The notes under the pieces are model-generated. The model searched no databases and was not told the DNA's origin. It saw nothing but the letters and a program-made list of their open reading frames with translations. Source: JADJOY01 sp016713535 [NCBI: Deltaproteobacteria bacterium] (GTDB taxonomy: Bacteria; JADJOY01). From it: DNA of 64,000 nt. The position numbers were made by a program, and so were the translations under genes. How positions within the stretch are numbered: the first letter of the stretch is position 1; each line of letters begins with the position of its first letter. This document shows positions 34,183 to 42,937 of this stretch, one piece after another. The DNA is taken from contig JADJOY010000001.1 in assembly GCA_016713535.1 (NCBI GenBank), positions 40,593 through 104,592 on the forward strand. The letters run 5' to 3'.

Positions 34183-34194
34183 GGTTCGCTCCCC

Positions 34195-34246
34195 GGGGGG
34201 CTGTTCCAGCCCCCCGCCCCCTGGAGGGCGGCGATCCTTCGCCGCC
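34195..34246 (+). repeat. Two REP-like hairpins downstream of the sulfotransferase-like gene
   Basis: GGGGGGCTG/CAGCCCCCC with a TTC loop (34195-34215) is followed by GGAG at 34223 and the stem GGCGGCG/CGCCGCC (34227-34246) with an ATCCTT loop. The first hairpin recurs near 57220-57238. The second belongs to the GGAG family. Confidence 0.65.
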
Positions 34247-34303
34247 GCCCCGGGCGGGGCCCACCCGAGTCACTCGCTTCGCTCGCCGCGTCGTGCGGGC
34301 CTG

Positions 34304-34368
34304 GCGACGGGGATGGAACCCCCGTCGCTACGATGGTCTTCGTAGCGCGAGGGGCTCCGTCCCCCGCG
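34304..34368. repeat. BIME copy B: two REP-like hairpins head to head
   Basis: GCGACGGGG...CCCCGTCGC (34304-34328), CTAC, a ten-base spacer (GATGGTCTTC), GTAG (34342-34345) and hairpin 2 (34346-34368). Both tetranucleotide feet are intact. It lies 90 bp before the selO start. Confidence 0.82.
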
Positions 34369-34457
34369 GCGCTTGGACTTTGCTCGATTCCTTCACAGGC
34401 TCGCGGCGACACCTCCATCCGATTTCGACGGCGGTCGGTTACGTTTGGCCGCCCGCC

Positions 34458-35948
34458 ATGGCCCCGTCACCCGATTACACGCCCGAGCCGCGCTTTCCCG
34501 ACCTCGGCGACGGCTTCTTCGATGCCGTCCCGGCCGCGCGCTTCCCGGCGCGCACGTTGCGGTTTCGCAACCAGCCGTGGGCCGCCCGCGTCGGGCTCGG
34601 CACCCTCGACGCCGACGCGTGGGCACGCCATTTCTGGGCCTTCGAACCGCTCCCCGGGAACCTCCCGCAGCCGCTCGCGCTGCGCTACCACGGCCACCAG
34701 TTCCAGGTGTACAACCCGCAGCTCGGAGATGGGCGCGGCTTCCTGTTCGCGCAGTTCCGCGATCCGGCGGACGGCCGCCTCCTCGACCTCGGCACCAAGG
34801 GCAGCGGCCAGACCCCGTGGTCGCGGGGCGGCGACGGTCGCCTCACGCTCAAGGGCGGCGTCCGCGAGATCCTCGCCACCGAGATGCTCGAGGCGCTCGG
34901 CGTCTACACGTCGAAGACCTTCAGCCTGTTCGAGACCGGCGAGGCGCTCGAGCGCGGCGACGAGCCCTCCCCCACGCGCTCCTCGGTGATGGTGCGGCTC
35001 AGCCACGGCCACGTGCGCTTCGGTAGCTTCCAGCGCCACGCCTACCACCGCGACCCCGAGCGGCTGCGCAAGCTGCTCGAGCTCGCGGCCGAGATCTACG
35101 TGCCGGAGCACGCGAGCACGCCGGGCGCCGATCTCGCGTCGCGCTTCCTGCGTGCGGTGAGCGAGCGCTCGGCGCGCCTCGCGGCGAGCTGGATGGTGGC
35201 GGGCTTCGTCCACGGCGTCCTCAACACCGACAACATGAACGTCACCGGCGAGAGCTTCGACTACGGCCCGTGGCGGTTCCTGCCGCGCTACGACCCGCAG
35301 TTCACCGCCGCGTACTTCGACTCGATGGGGCTCTACGCCTACGGCCGCCAGCCCGCGGCGGTGGCGTGGAACGTCGAGCAGCTCGCGGTGGCGCTGGTGC
35401 CGCTCTCGACCACCGAGGCGCTCGAAGTGGCGATGGAGTCGTTCGAGGAGGTGTTCCGCGCCGAGTACCGGCGCCGCTTCCTCGAGCGCCTCGGCGTCGC
35501 GTCGCGCGGCGACGAGAGCGACACCTCGTTGCTCCGCGCGTGCCTCTGCTTCCTGGGGGAGAGCTACGTCGGCTTCGACCAGTTCTTCTTCGACTGGTAC
35601 GGAGGCGTGGTCAGCGCCGAGCGCGCGCTGCGCGGGCCCGCGGCCGGGCACTACACCGGTCCGCGCTACGAGGAGTTCCGCGCGGCGCTCGACCGCCACG
35701 CGCCGAGTCACCCCGAGCGCCTCGAGCACGCGTACTTCCGGGTCGAGAAGCCGTGCTCGATGTTGATCGCCGAGGTCGAGTCGATCTGGGACGCGATCGC
35801 CCAGCGGGACGACTGGTCACCGCTCGAGGCCAAGGTCGCCGAGATCCGCGCCATGGGCGACGTGCTCGGCCATGCTGTGGCGGCCCATCCGGCGCCGACC
35901 TCCGCCGGCGCCGGCGTCGCCCCGGATCTCTCCGCCTCGAGCGCATGA
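34458..35948 (+). CDS. selO: Protein adenylyltransferase SelO (YdiU/UPF0061)
   Basis: A pseudokinase-fold enzyme that transfers AMP from ATP to Ser/Thr/Tyr of proteins and in E. coli protects against oxidative stress. The 496-residue length is typical. Recognisable blocks: YHGHQFQVYNPQLGDGR, DLGTKGSGQTPWSRGGDG (inverted nucleotide-binding loop), TEMLEALGVYTSKT, GFVHGVLNTDNMNVTGE (metal-binding catalytic loop) and DYGPWRFL. The start ATG is at 34458 after a REP-rich spacer. The stop overlaps the GHMP kinase start (ATGA). The terminal selenocysteine of some eukaryotic relatives is absent. Confidence 0.95.
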   Translation: MAPSPDYTPEPRFPDLGDGFFDAVPAARFPARTLRFRNQPWAARVGLGTLDADAWARHFWAFEPLPGNLPQPLALRYHGHQFQVYNPQLGDGRGFLFAQFRDPADGRLLDLGTKGSGQTPWSRGGDGRLTLKGGVREILATEMLEALGVYTSKTFSLFETGEALERGDEPSPTRSSVMVRLSHGHVRFGSFQRHAYHRDPERLRKLLELAAEIYVPEHASTPGADLASRFLRAVSERSARLAASWMVAGFVHGVLNTDNMNVTGESFDYGPWRFLPRYDPQFTAAYFDSMGLYAYGRQPAAVAWNVEQLAVALVPLSTTEALEVAMESFEEVFRAEYRRRFLERLGVASRGDESDTSLLRACLCFLGESYVGFDQFFFDWYGGVVSAERALRGPAAGHYTGPRYEEFRAALDRHAPSHPERLEHAYFRVEKPCSMLIAEVESIWDAIAQRDDWSPLEAKVAEIRAMGDVLGHAVAAHPAPTSAGAGVAPDLSASSA

Positions 35949-37012
35949 TCGAGCTCTTCGTTCCTGGCCGGCTCTGCCTGTTCGGCGAGCACTCGGACTG
36001 GGCGGGCGGCTATCGCCGCGTCGACCCGTCCATCCCCCCCGGCCAATGCCTGGTGGCGGGCACCGACCAGGGCATCCACGTCGAGGCCGAGGCGCGGCTG
36101 CGCGAGGTCGCGATCGCCCACTGGATCGACAGCGAGCGGCGCTGGCACGAGGAGGTGGTCGACGACATGGCCGGCTTCCTCGCCGAGAAGGCCGAAGCCG
36201 GCGGCTTCCTGAGCTACGCCTTCGGCACCGCGGCCCAGGTCATCGCCTCGCACAAGGTCGGCGGGATCACGCTCCGGATCCGGTCGTCCACGCTGCCGAT
36301 CCAGAAGGGGCTCTCGTCGTCGGCGGCGATCTGCGTCGCGGTGGCGCGCGCCTTCAGCCGGGTCCACGACCTCGGCCTCACCGAGGACCAGGAGATGGAG
36401 CTCGCTTACGAGGGCGAGCGCCTCGCGGGCTCCGAGTGCGGGCGAATGGACCAGATCTGCGCCTATGGGCGGCGCGCCACGCACCTGACGTTCGACGGCG
36501 ATCGGCTCACGATCGAGACCCTCGACGTCGCGAAGCCGCTCCACCTCCTGATCGTCGACCTGGCGCGCTCGAAGGACACGCGCCGCATCCTCCGCGACCT
36601 GAACGCGTGCTTCCCCGCCGCACCCGGCGTCGTCGCCGCCGGGGTACGCGAGGCGCTCGGACCGCTGAACGAGCGGCTGGTGAGCCGGGCGCGCGAGGCG
36701 CTCGTGGTCGGTGACGCCGCCGCGCTCGGTGCGCTCATGACCGAGGCGCAAGCACTCTTCGACCGGCAGGTGGCCCCGGCGTGCCCCGAGCTCGCGGCGC
36801 CGCGCCTCCACGAGGTGCTCGATCACCCGGCGGCCCGCGAGCTGGCGCTGGGCGGGAAGGGCGTCGGCTCGCAGGGCGACGGCAGCGCGCAGCTCGTGAC
36901 CGCCGGACCCGCCGAGCGCGACGCGCTCGCGAACCGCCTCGAGCGCGAGCTCGGCGTGCCGTGCCTGCCGCTGACGCTGGAGCCCGCGGACCGTACGCAC
37001 GCGTCCGGGTGA
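35945..37012 (+). CDS. GHMP-family sugar kinase, galactokinase-like
   Basis: A 355-residue small-molecule kinase with the three GHMP motifs: LCLFGEHSDWAGGYRR at the N-terminus (galactokinase-like substrate site), the ATP loop LPIQKGLSSSAAICV, and the C-terminal GGKGVGSQGDGSAQL. SECGRMDQICAYG holds the catalytic Asp. The DWAGGY pattern favours a hexose or glycosyl substrate over mevalonate; L-glucuronate-like or arabinokinase activities are possible. Translation is coupled to selO by ATGA. No sugar pathway is adjacent. Confidence 0.82.
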   Translation: MIELFVPGRLCLFGEHSDWAGGYRRVDPSIPPGQCLVAGTDQGIHVEAEARLREVAIAHWIDSERRWHEEVVDDMAGFLAEKAEAGGFLSYAFGTAAQVIASHKVGGITLRIRSSTLPIQKGLSSSAAICVAVARAFSRVHDLGLTEDQEMELAYEGERLAGSECGRMDQICAYGRRATHLTFDGDRLTIETLDVAKPLHLLIVDLARSKDTRRILRDLNACFPAAPGVVAAGVREALGPLNERLVSRAREALVVGDAAALGALMTEAQALFDRQVAPACPELAAPRLHEVLDHPAARELALGGKGVGSQGDGSAQLVTAGPAERDALANRLERELGVPCLPLTLEPADRTHASG

Positions 37013-37182
37013 ACCGCGCCGACACGCTTGCCTCCGAGCCGCGTGGCGGCACCGGGATCCGGCCGTTAGGTTGAGGTCCGTGGAGGGCCGATGACGAGCG
37101 AGCCGCGCGTGGGTGGCGTGGGTGCCGTGGGTGGCACGCGGCCGACGACTCGGGAGTTGCTCGTCGGCCATGGACGGTCGCC

Positions 37183-37905
37183 ATGCGCGTCGTGTGTCCG
37201 AGCTGTCGTCACCAGCTGGAGGTCGATGCCCCGCTCGCCACGGGCGCGACGATCCGGATCCGCTGCTCCCGGTGCTCGGCGCGCTTCCACGTCGATCGCC
37301 TGACCGGCGACTTCGCCCATCACGACTCGCCCTCGGAGCCGCCGCCGCGCACCGACGCGGTGGGAGCCGCCGTCCCGGACATCGCCGAGCTCTCCGCGGC
37401 GCCGCCGACGGCGGTCGCCCCGCCGACTCCGCGGCGCGTCGAGGCGAGCGAGCCGCGCCCCGAGCGGGTCACCGCGGACGATCTCTACCAGCACGGGCTG
37501 CGCTTGCTGCGCGCGGGCCGCCTGCCCGACGCGCGCGATTCCTTCGCGGCCTGCCTGAAGCTCGATCCGCTGCGCAGCGACTGCCGGGTGCAGCGCGCGA
37601 TCACCCTGATGCGGCTCGGCGTCGCGTCCGGCCAGGTCGACTTCGTGGGCCTCCAGGAGACCTTCCAGTCGGCGATCGACGCGGACCCCCTCAACGCCGA
37701 GGCGTGGTTCGGGCTCGGCACCCTGTGGGGCCTGCGAGGCCATCCGAACCGCGCGATCCAGTGCTTTCGCCAGGTGCTCACGGTCGATCCCGGCAACCTC
37801 GAGGCGACGCGAGCCATCCGGCTGCAACGCATCCGCAAGCAAGGGCGCGACGAGCGCAGCCCTCGCATCGCGCGGCTGCTCGGGCGGCTCAAGCGGCGCG
37901 GTTGA
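37183..37905 (+). CDS. Zinc-ribbon and TPR domain protein
   Basis: A 240-residue protein. The first 35 residues are an MJ0042-type zinc ribbon (VVCPSCRHQLEV ... IRCSRCSARFHV), common at the start of deltaproteobacterial regulators. A disordered Pro/Ala linker (residues 45-100) leads to three TPR-like helical hairpins (LYQHGLRLLRAGRLPDARDS, AEAWFGLGTLWGLRGHPNRA) and a basic tail. The role is probably protein-protein interaction. It lies 69 bp before the first CARDB gene. Confidence 0.7.
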   Translation: MRVVCPSCRHQLEVDAPLATGATIRIRCSRCSARFHVDRLTGDFAHHDSPSEPPPRTDAVGAAVPDIAELSAAPPTAVAPPTPRRVEASEPRPERVTADDLYQHGLRLLRAGRLPDARDSFAACLKLDPLRSDCRVQRAITLMRLGVASGQVDFVGLQETFQSAIDADPLNAEAWFGLGTLWGLRGHPNRAIQCFRQVLTVDPGNLEATRAIRLQRIRKQGRDERSPRIARLLGRLKRRG

Positions 37906-37973
37906 CGCGGATTTCCGAGAACCCGGCGCCGCTCGGTGGAAACCCGAAGCGTCGATCTGGCATCCTCGAACGA

Positions 37974-40007
37974 GTGGATCGGGGGCACCCCAGCCGACGG
38001 GCGGTCGGGCTTCGGGTCGCGAGCGTCGCCATCGCGGCGCTCGCGCTCGCGCGGCCGTCACCGGCCGCGGATCGGCCCGAGCTGGTCGCGGAGGTCCTCC
38101 CCGTCGACTCGCCCTCCGCGCCCACCGCGCAGAAGGTTCCGCTGGAGGTCGCGGTCGAAAACACCGGCACGGCCGACGCGCCGGAGACGTGGGTGCGTTT
38201 TTTCCGCTCGACCGATCGCAACATCGGCCCGGGCGACACGCTCGTCGCACTGGAAAGGCTGCGCCCTGTTGCGGCGGGCGGCCTGCGCTGGGTCACGGGC
38301 CAGGTCAAGGTCGGGACGACGCCCGGGACGTCTTTCTTCGGCGCCTGCGTGGTGGCGGTGCCCGACGAGATCGATCCCGACCACAACTGCACCGACGGCA
38401 CCCCGATCGAGGTCGGCAAGCGTCCCAACCTGACGGTGTCGGACTTCGTCGTGACGCCCACGTCGCTCAGGCCCGGGGAGCCGATGCGGTTCACCGCGTT
38501 GCTGCGGAACTCCGGCACCGGCGCTGCCGGGCTCGCCTTCGTGTCGGTCTTTCGTTCGTCCAGCCCCACGGGGCCGCCGGACTCGTGGGTGGCCAATGCC
38601 GACACCGCGTCGCTCGCGCCGGGTGAGTCGTTCGACGTGTCCTTCGAGGTCGACGAGCGCTTCGGCTCGGGTGCGTCGTGGTACGGGCTGTGCGCCGACA
38701 CCGTCCTCTTCGAGACGTCGACCGACGACAACTGCACGCCCGGAGTCCAGGTCACCGTCGAGGGGCCCGACCTCGCGGCGCTCGCGCCCTCGGTCGATCA
38801 CGCGCAGGTCGCGCTCGGGGACTCCGTCACGTTCACCGTCGAGGTCCGAAATCTCGGGACCGAAGCGAGCACCCCGAGGGACCTCGACTTCGAGTACCAG
38901 GACCCGACGAGCGGCCGGTCCTTCGGCAGCGTCACGGTGCCGGCGCTTCCACCCGGCGGCGCGCAGACGTTCAGCATGCCCAAGTCGGCCGACACGCCGG
39001 GCGTGACCGAGTTGTGGGCCTGCGTCGAACGCATCGACGACGAGCTGGATCGGAACGACTGCTCGACGTCGGTCAGCTTCCTGGTCTCGGGAGTCGAGCT
39101 CGACCCGGATCAGGGCTGGATCCACCTGGGCGAGCGCAACTACGTGCCGGGCAGCGGCTTCACCGCAGGGACGGTGATCATGATGTACGTCGCGGGTCCC
39201 TCGGGGGCCACCCCGTACGGCCCGTTCGCACCCGAGTCGATCCAAGCCGACTACCTCTACTTCTCGCCTCCGCTCTCGGTCCCGCTGGGGAACGGTTTCG
39301 CCAGCCTGGTGGCGATCAACACGGATCAGGGCTACGCGAAGTCGAGCCCGGCATGCGTGAACCTGGTCGGGCCCGACTTCGGAAACCCACCTTCGATCTG
39401 GGCGATCGATGGCGTCAGTCTCGCCGAGCCCGATTGCGCGGTGCCGTTCGCCTACATCCGCGCCACCTTGACCCCTGGGCAGCCCGTCGAGGTGAGTGGG
39501 GCTGGCTTCGACCAGCCGCGGGCGAGCCTCTTCACCTCTGTAGGGAGCCTCGGCCCGCTGGACCCCGCATTCGGGTGGCGTGAGTACGCGGCGACGTTCA
39601 CGACGCCGGCCAACGCGCCGGTCGGGCCCGCCTCGGTGCAGGTGGTCAGCGCACCGTACTCGGGGATCGCGAGCTCGAACGCGGTGCTGGTCGCCGTCGG
39701 TGAGCCGATCGCGATCGACGGCGTGACCGTGAACGGCGCGACGATCACGGTCAGCGGCCACGGTTTCTCGACGGGCGCGGTGATCAACCTCTTCAACGCA
39801 CAGGGCGGCACGGTGGTGAACCTCGGCGGCCTCGACTCGGGCGGCGCGCCGCTCGTCCCGCTCACCTCGGTCACGCCCACCAGCTTCCAGTTCCAGCGTC
39901 CGGCCGGCGCGGTGGCGGGCAAGGCGTTCGTCGAGGTGCTCAACCCACCCTTCATCCCGGTCACCTCGACGGGGAACGATCCCGATGGCGCGTTCGATCT
40001 CCCGTGA
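37974..40007 (+). CDS. Exported CARDB-repeat protein 1
   Basis: A 677-residue secreted or surface protein with an N-terminal signal peptide (GLRVASVAIAALALARPSPA) from a GTG start. Three to four CARDB-like beta-sandwich domains follow (DFVVTPTSLRPGEPMRFTAL, VTFTVEVRNLGTEAST), then IPT/TIG-like modules (ITVSGHGFSTGAVINLFNAQ). Paired cysteines (FFGACVV...DHNCTDG) recur in each domain and could form disulfides. The C-terminus (PPFIPVTSTGNDPDGAFDLP) is almost the same as that of the next gene, a tandem paralogue. Function unknown; adhesion or cell-surface scaffold is inferred. Confidence 0.75.
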   Translation: MDRGHPSRRAVGLRVASVAIAALALARPSPAADRPELVAEVLPVDSPSAPTAQKVPLEVAVENTGTADAPETWVRFFRSTDRNIGPGDTLVALERLRPVAAGGLRWVTGQVKVGTTPGTSFFGACVVAVPDEIDPDHNCTDGTPIEVGKRPNLTVSDFVVTPTSLRPGEPMRFTALLRNSGTGAAGLAFVSVFRSSSPTGPPDSWVANADTASLAPGESFDVSFEVDERFGSGASWYGLCADTVLFETSTDDNCTPGVQVTVEGPDLAALAPSVDHAQVALGDSVTFTVEVRNLGTEASTPRDLDFEYQDPTSGRSFGSVTVPALPPGGAQTFSMPKSADTPGVTELWACVERIDDELDRNDCSTSVSFLVSGVELDPDQGWIHLGERNYVPGSGFTAGTVIMMYVAGPSGATPYGPFAPESIQADYLYFSPPLSVPLGNGFASLVAINTDQGYAKSSPACVNLVGPDFGNPPSIWAIDGVSLAEPDCAVPFAYIRATLTPGQPVEVSGAGFDQPRASLFTSVGSLGPLDPAFGWREYAATFTTPANAPVGPASVQVVSAPYSGIASSNAVLVAVGEPIAIDGVTVNGATITVSGHGFSTGAVINLFNAQGGTVVNLGGLDSGGAPLVPLTSVTPTSFQFQRPAGAVAGKAFVEVLNPPFIPVTSTGNDPDGAFDLP

Positions 40008-42031
40008 CCGGCTGCGTCGTCTCGGCCGCGTGCTGGCCGGGCTCGCGATCGCCGGTGTGGCCACCTCGGCGCGCGCCGCCGCGCCGGACCTCGCGATCGA
40101 TACACCGTCGCTCGCGAGCCCCTCGGCGCCGACAGCGCAGAAGGTCCACTTCGAGGCGCGGGTGGTGAACCTCGGTACGGCGGCGTCGCCCGCTTCGAAG
40201 GTGAAGTTCTACCGCTCCGCCGACGCGACGATCACCACCGCCGACACCCGCCTCCTGGTTCAGAGCTTCGATCCGCTCGGCGCGGGTCGGTACCGCAAGG
40301 TCGGCGCCGACCTCGGCGTCGGGACCTACGTCGGCCGGTTCTGGTTCGGCGCGTGTGTCGACGCCGTTCCTGGCGAGTCGATCTCCGCCAACAACTGCTC
40401 GGCCGGGCTGGCCGTCGACGTCGGCTTGCATCCGGATCTCGCCGTGAGCCACGTCACGGCGACACCTCCATCCGTGCCGCCCCGCGGCGCCTTCGTCGAC
40501 GTCTCCGCGACCGTGACGAACCTCGGAACCGGCGGAGCGGGTCGCGGTGGGCTGAGCTTCTGGGCCACGCTCGACGACTGGCCCGACGCGGACATCACCT
40601 CCCTCGGAATCGGCGAGACGCCGGCGCTGCCGGCGGGCGCATCGGTCGCGGTCACGGTGCGGAACTACGCGCCCGACTACTCGGGCCGGTACGTCGTGCA
40701 CGCGTGCCCGCAGTCGGTTCCGTTCGACGATGGCGCGGCCGACGACTGCGCCGAGGGCACGATGGTGGTCGAAGGTCCCGACGTCGACGTGAGCGACTCC
40801 GCGGTCGACGACCCTGCACCGCCGCCCGGCGTGCCGTTCACGCTGAGCGTCACGGTGCGCAACCGCGGTACGGTCACGGCGCCGGCGCGGGCCATCCATT
40901 TCTGGGCCGCAGAAGACCCGGACTACTTCTTCTTCGGCGAGCTGATGTTCGAGGGCGTGCTGCCGGATCTCGGGCCTGGCGAGTCCCTCCGACTCTCGCA
41001 GCCGGTCAGCTTCACGGGGCCGGCCAGTCGCTACGTCGCCGTGTGCGCGAACTGGGTCGATCCGGAGAACGGCGACAACAACTGCTCGTCGGCGGTGCGC
41101 GTGGTGGAGGCCGGGGTGGTCCTCGACCCGTCCGGGGACCCACTGCGCGTCGGTGCGACGGAGCGCTTCACCGGTCGCGGCTTCACGGCCGGCACGGTCA
41201 TCGTGCTGTACGTCGCCACCCCGAGCGGGCCGGTCACGTACGGACCCTACGCTCCGACCGGCGGGGACGAGGATTGGCTGGACCTCGACGTCCCGGCGTC
41301 GGTCGGCCTCGGCAATGGGTTCGTGAGCCTGGAGGCGATCAACACCGATCAAGGAAGCGTCCGGTCCGCTCTCCAGTGCCGGAACCTCCTGGGCAGCGAC
41401 GACCACGGCCCGCCCTCGCTCGAGAGCGTCGGCGACTGGGGGGGGCTCGAGCCGTCGAGCTGCGGAGTGCCGCTGGCATCGACGCGCGACGCTGCGGCCG
41501 GGATCGTCGGTCGAGCTGTACGGGCGACGGTTCGCGAGCCCGCGGATGAACCTATTCACCTCGTCCGGGAACCTGGGCCCGGTGCTCCCCGAAGCGGGAG
41601 CCACGTCGACCCACGTGAGCTTCGCGGTGCCGGCGAACCTGCCGGTGGGGCCGGTGACGATCCAGCTCGTGAACGAGCCCTACACCGGCAACGTCGAGTC
41701 GAATGCCGTGCTGGCGACGGTGGGAGACCCGATCGGGATCGACGCCGTTTCGCAGCAAGGGGCCACGATCAGCGTGAGCGGGAGCGGGTTCACGCCCGCC
41801 ACCGTGATCAACCTGTTCAACGAGCAGAACGGCTCGGTCGTGAACCTGGGCGGGCTGACCCAGGGCGGCGCCGCGCGGATCCCGCTCGTGAACGTGACGT
41901 CGAGCGGCTTCACGTTCGAGCGCCCCGCCGGCGCGGTCGCCGGGAAGGCCTACGTGCAGGCGCTCAACCCGCCGTTCGTGCCGATCACGTCGACCGGCAA
42001 CGACCCGCAGGGCGCCTTCGACCTGCCGTGA
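39985..42031 (+). pseudogene. Exported CARDB-repeat protein 2, with a 2-bp deletion
   Basis: A tandem paralogue of CARDB protein 1. It begins inside the last 23 bp of that gene (ATG at 39985) and has its own signal peptide (RVLAGLAIAGVATSARA). CARDB domains with conserved cysteine pairs continue for about 500 codons. At 41483-41488 a CG dinucleotide appears lost: restoring it gives PLASTRATLRPGSSVEL, matching the paralogue's PFAYIRATLTPGQPVEV, and the frame then continues to the shared end STGNDPQGAFDLP. In the literal sequence the first frame instead runs on into unrelated residues. Probably a functional gene with a sequencing error, as the second part is fully conserved. Confidence 0.72.
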
Positions 42032-42035
42032 GGGG

Positions 42036-42605
42036 TCAGCGTTCGAGAGCGCTGCGGGGCGCGAGCCAGCGGTCGAGCCCAGCGCCGCAGTAGGCCGCCC
42101 ACAGGTAGAGCGGTGGCAGCCAGATCGGCACCGCGCCGAGCTCGGGGTGGGTGTAGTGGAACCCGCCCAGCGCGCTCACGCCCCACTCGCCGAGCGGCCC
42201 CATCACCGCGGCCACGAGCGCGAAGGGGATGAAGCCCGCGTAGCGCTGTGTCAGCGCCACCGGGATCCAGCTCGCGGTGAGGGCCATCGCGAGCAGCCAC
42301 GGCTGGCCGTGAAACCACGCCGTGCAGGCGTAGGCGAGGATGAACACGGCGCACTGGGCGACCGCCGTGAAGCCAGTCGCCCGAGGCGCATGGCCCAGGC
42401 GTAAGCCCACCACCCAGCGGTGCGCGAAGACCAGCACGATCGCCGCAGCGGCGAAGGGCGGCGGGACCCACAGCGGCTGGCCGCCGAGGAGGCCGGGTTG
42501 GCCATAGGTGAGCGCGCCGTGGCGCCAGTGCATGCGATCGCAGAGCGTGAGGCCCGCGCCGAGAACCGCCGGGATCCAGAGCTGTTTCGTTTCGATACGC
42601 GCCAT
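42036..42605 (-). CDS. Uncharacterised polytopic membrane protein
   Basis: A 189-residue protein with about five hydrophobic helices (AAAAIVLVFAHRWVVGL, FTAVAQCAVFILAYA) and conserved-looking polar positions within them (GEWGVSALGGFHYTHPELG). The ATG at 42605 is the first start with a plausible membrane N-terminus. It ends four bases after the convergent CARDB gene. No family recognised. Confidence 0.6.
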   Translation of the reverse strand: MARIETKQLWIPAVLGAGLTLCDRMHWRHGALTYGQPGLLGGQPLWVPPPFAAAAIVLVFAHRWVVGLRLGHAPRATGFTAVAQCAVFILAYACTAWFHGQPWLLAMALTASWIPVALTQRYAGFIPFALVAAVMGPLGEWGVSALGGFHYTHPELGAVPIWLPPLYLWAAYCGAGLDRWLAPRSALER

Positions 42606-42745
42606 GCGGGGTCCAGTTGGTGGATTTGGCTGAGTGGCTGAGCCACTCTGGCACCGCGGTCGGCCGAGGGTCAACCGGGTAGCTCGGCTGGCGGGGCGAC
42701 GGACCGCGCGCCATGGCGGTTCGTCGAATCCGATCACCGCCCGCG

Positions 42746-42769
42746 GCCGCGAAGGATCGCGGCCCTCCA
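42746..42769 (-). repeat. GGAG-type REP-like palindrome (inverted copy)
   Basis: On the minus strand GGAG (complement of CTCC at 42766-42769) precedes GGCCGCG/CGCGGCC with an ATCCTT loop, the same loop as the copy at 34223. The surrounding 42606-42876 spacer holds another GC stem near 42795-42822 but no gene. Confidence 0.55.
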
Positions 42770-42876
42770 GGCCGGTCGATCCCGGGTGGGGGCGGCGTTT
42801 CGTCGCCGCCGCAGGGGCGGATCCGAAGCGAGGCCTTCCGAGCGGGTCGTCCGTCGCGCCGCCCGAGAACGAAGAA

Positions 42877-42906
42877 GGCCGCGCGACCCGGGTGGGTCGC
42901 GCGGCC
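42877..42906 (-). terminator. Intrinsic terminator of the nine-heme cytochrome gene
   Basis: A perfect 13-bp stem (GGCCGCGCGACCC/GGGTCGCGCGGCC) with a four-base loop lies 31 bp beyond the stop codon. On the minus strand it is followed by TTCTTCGTTCTC. Confidence 0.85.
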
Positions 42907-42937
42907 TCGAGAGAGCCGCTCGAGAAGAGCTAGCCGA

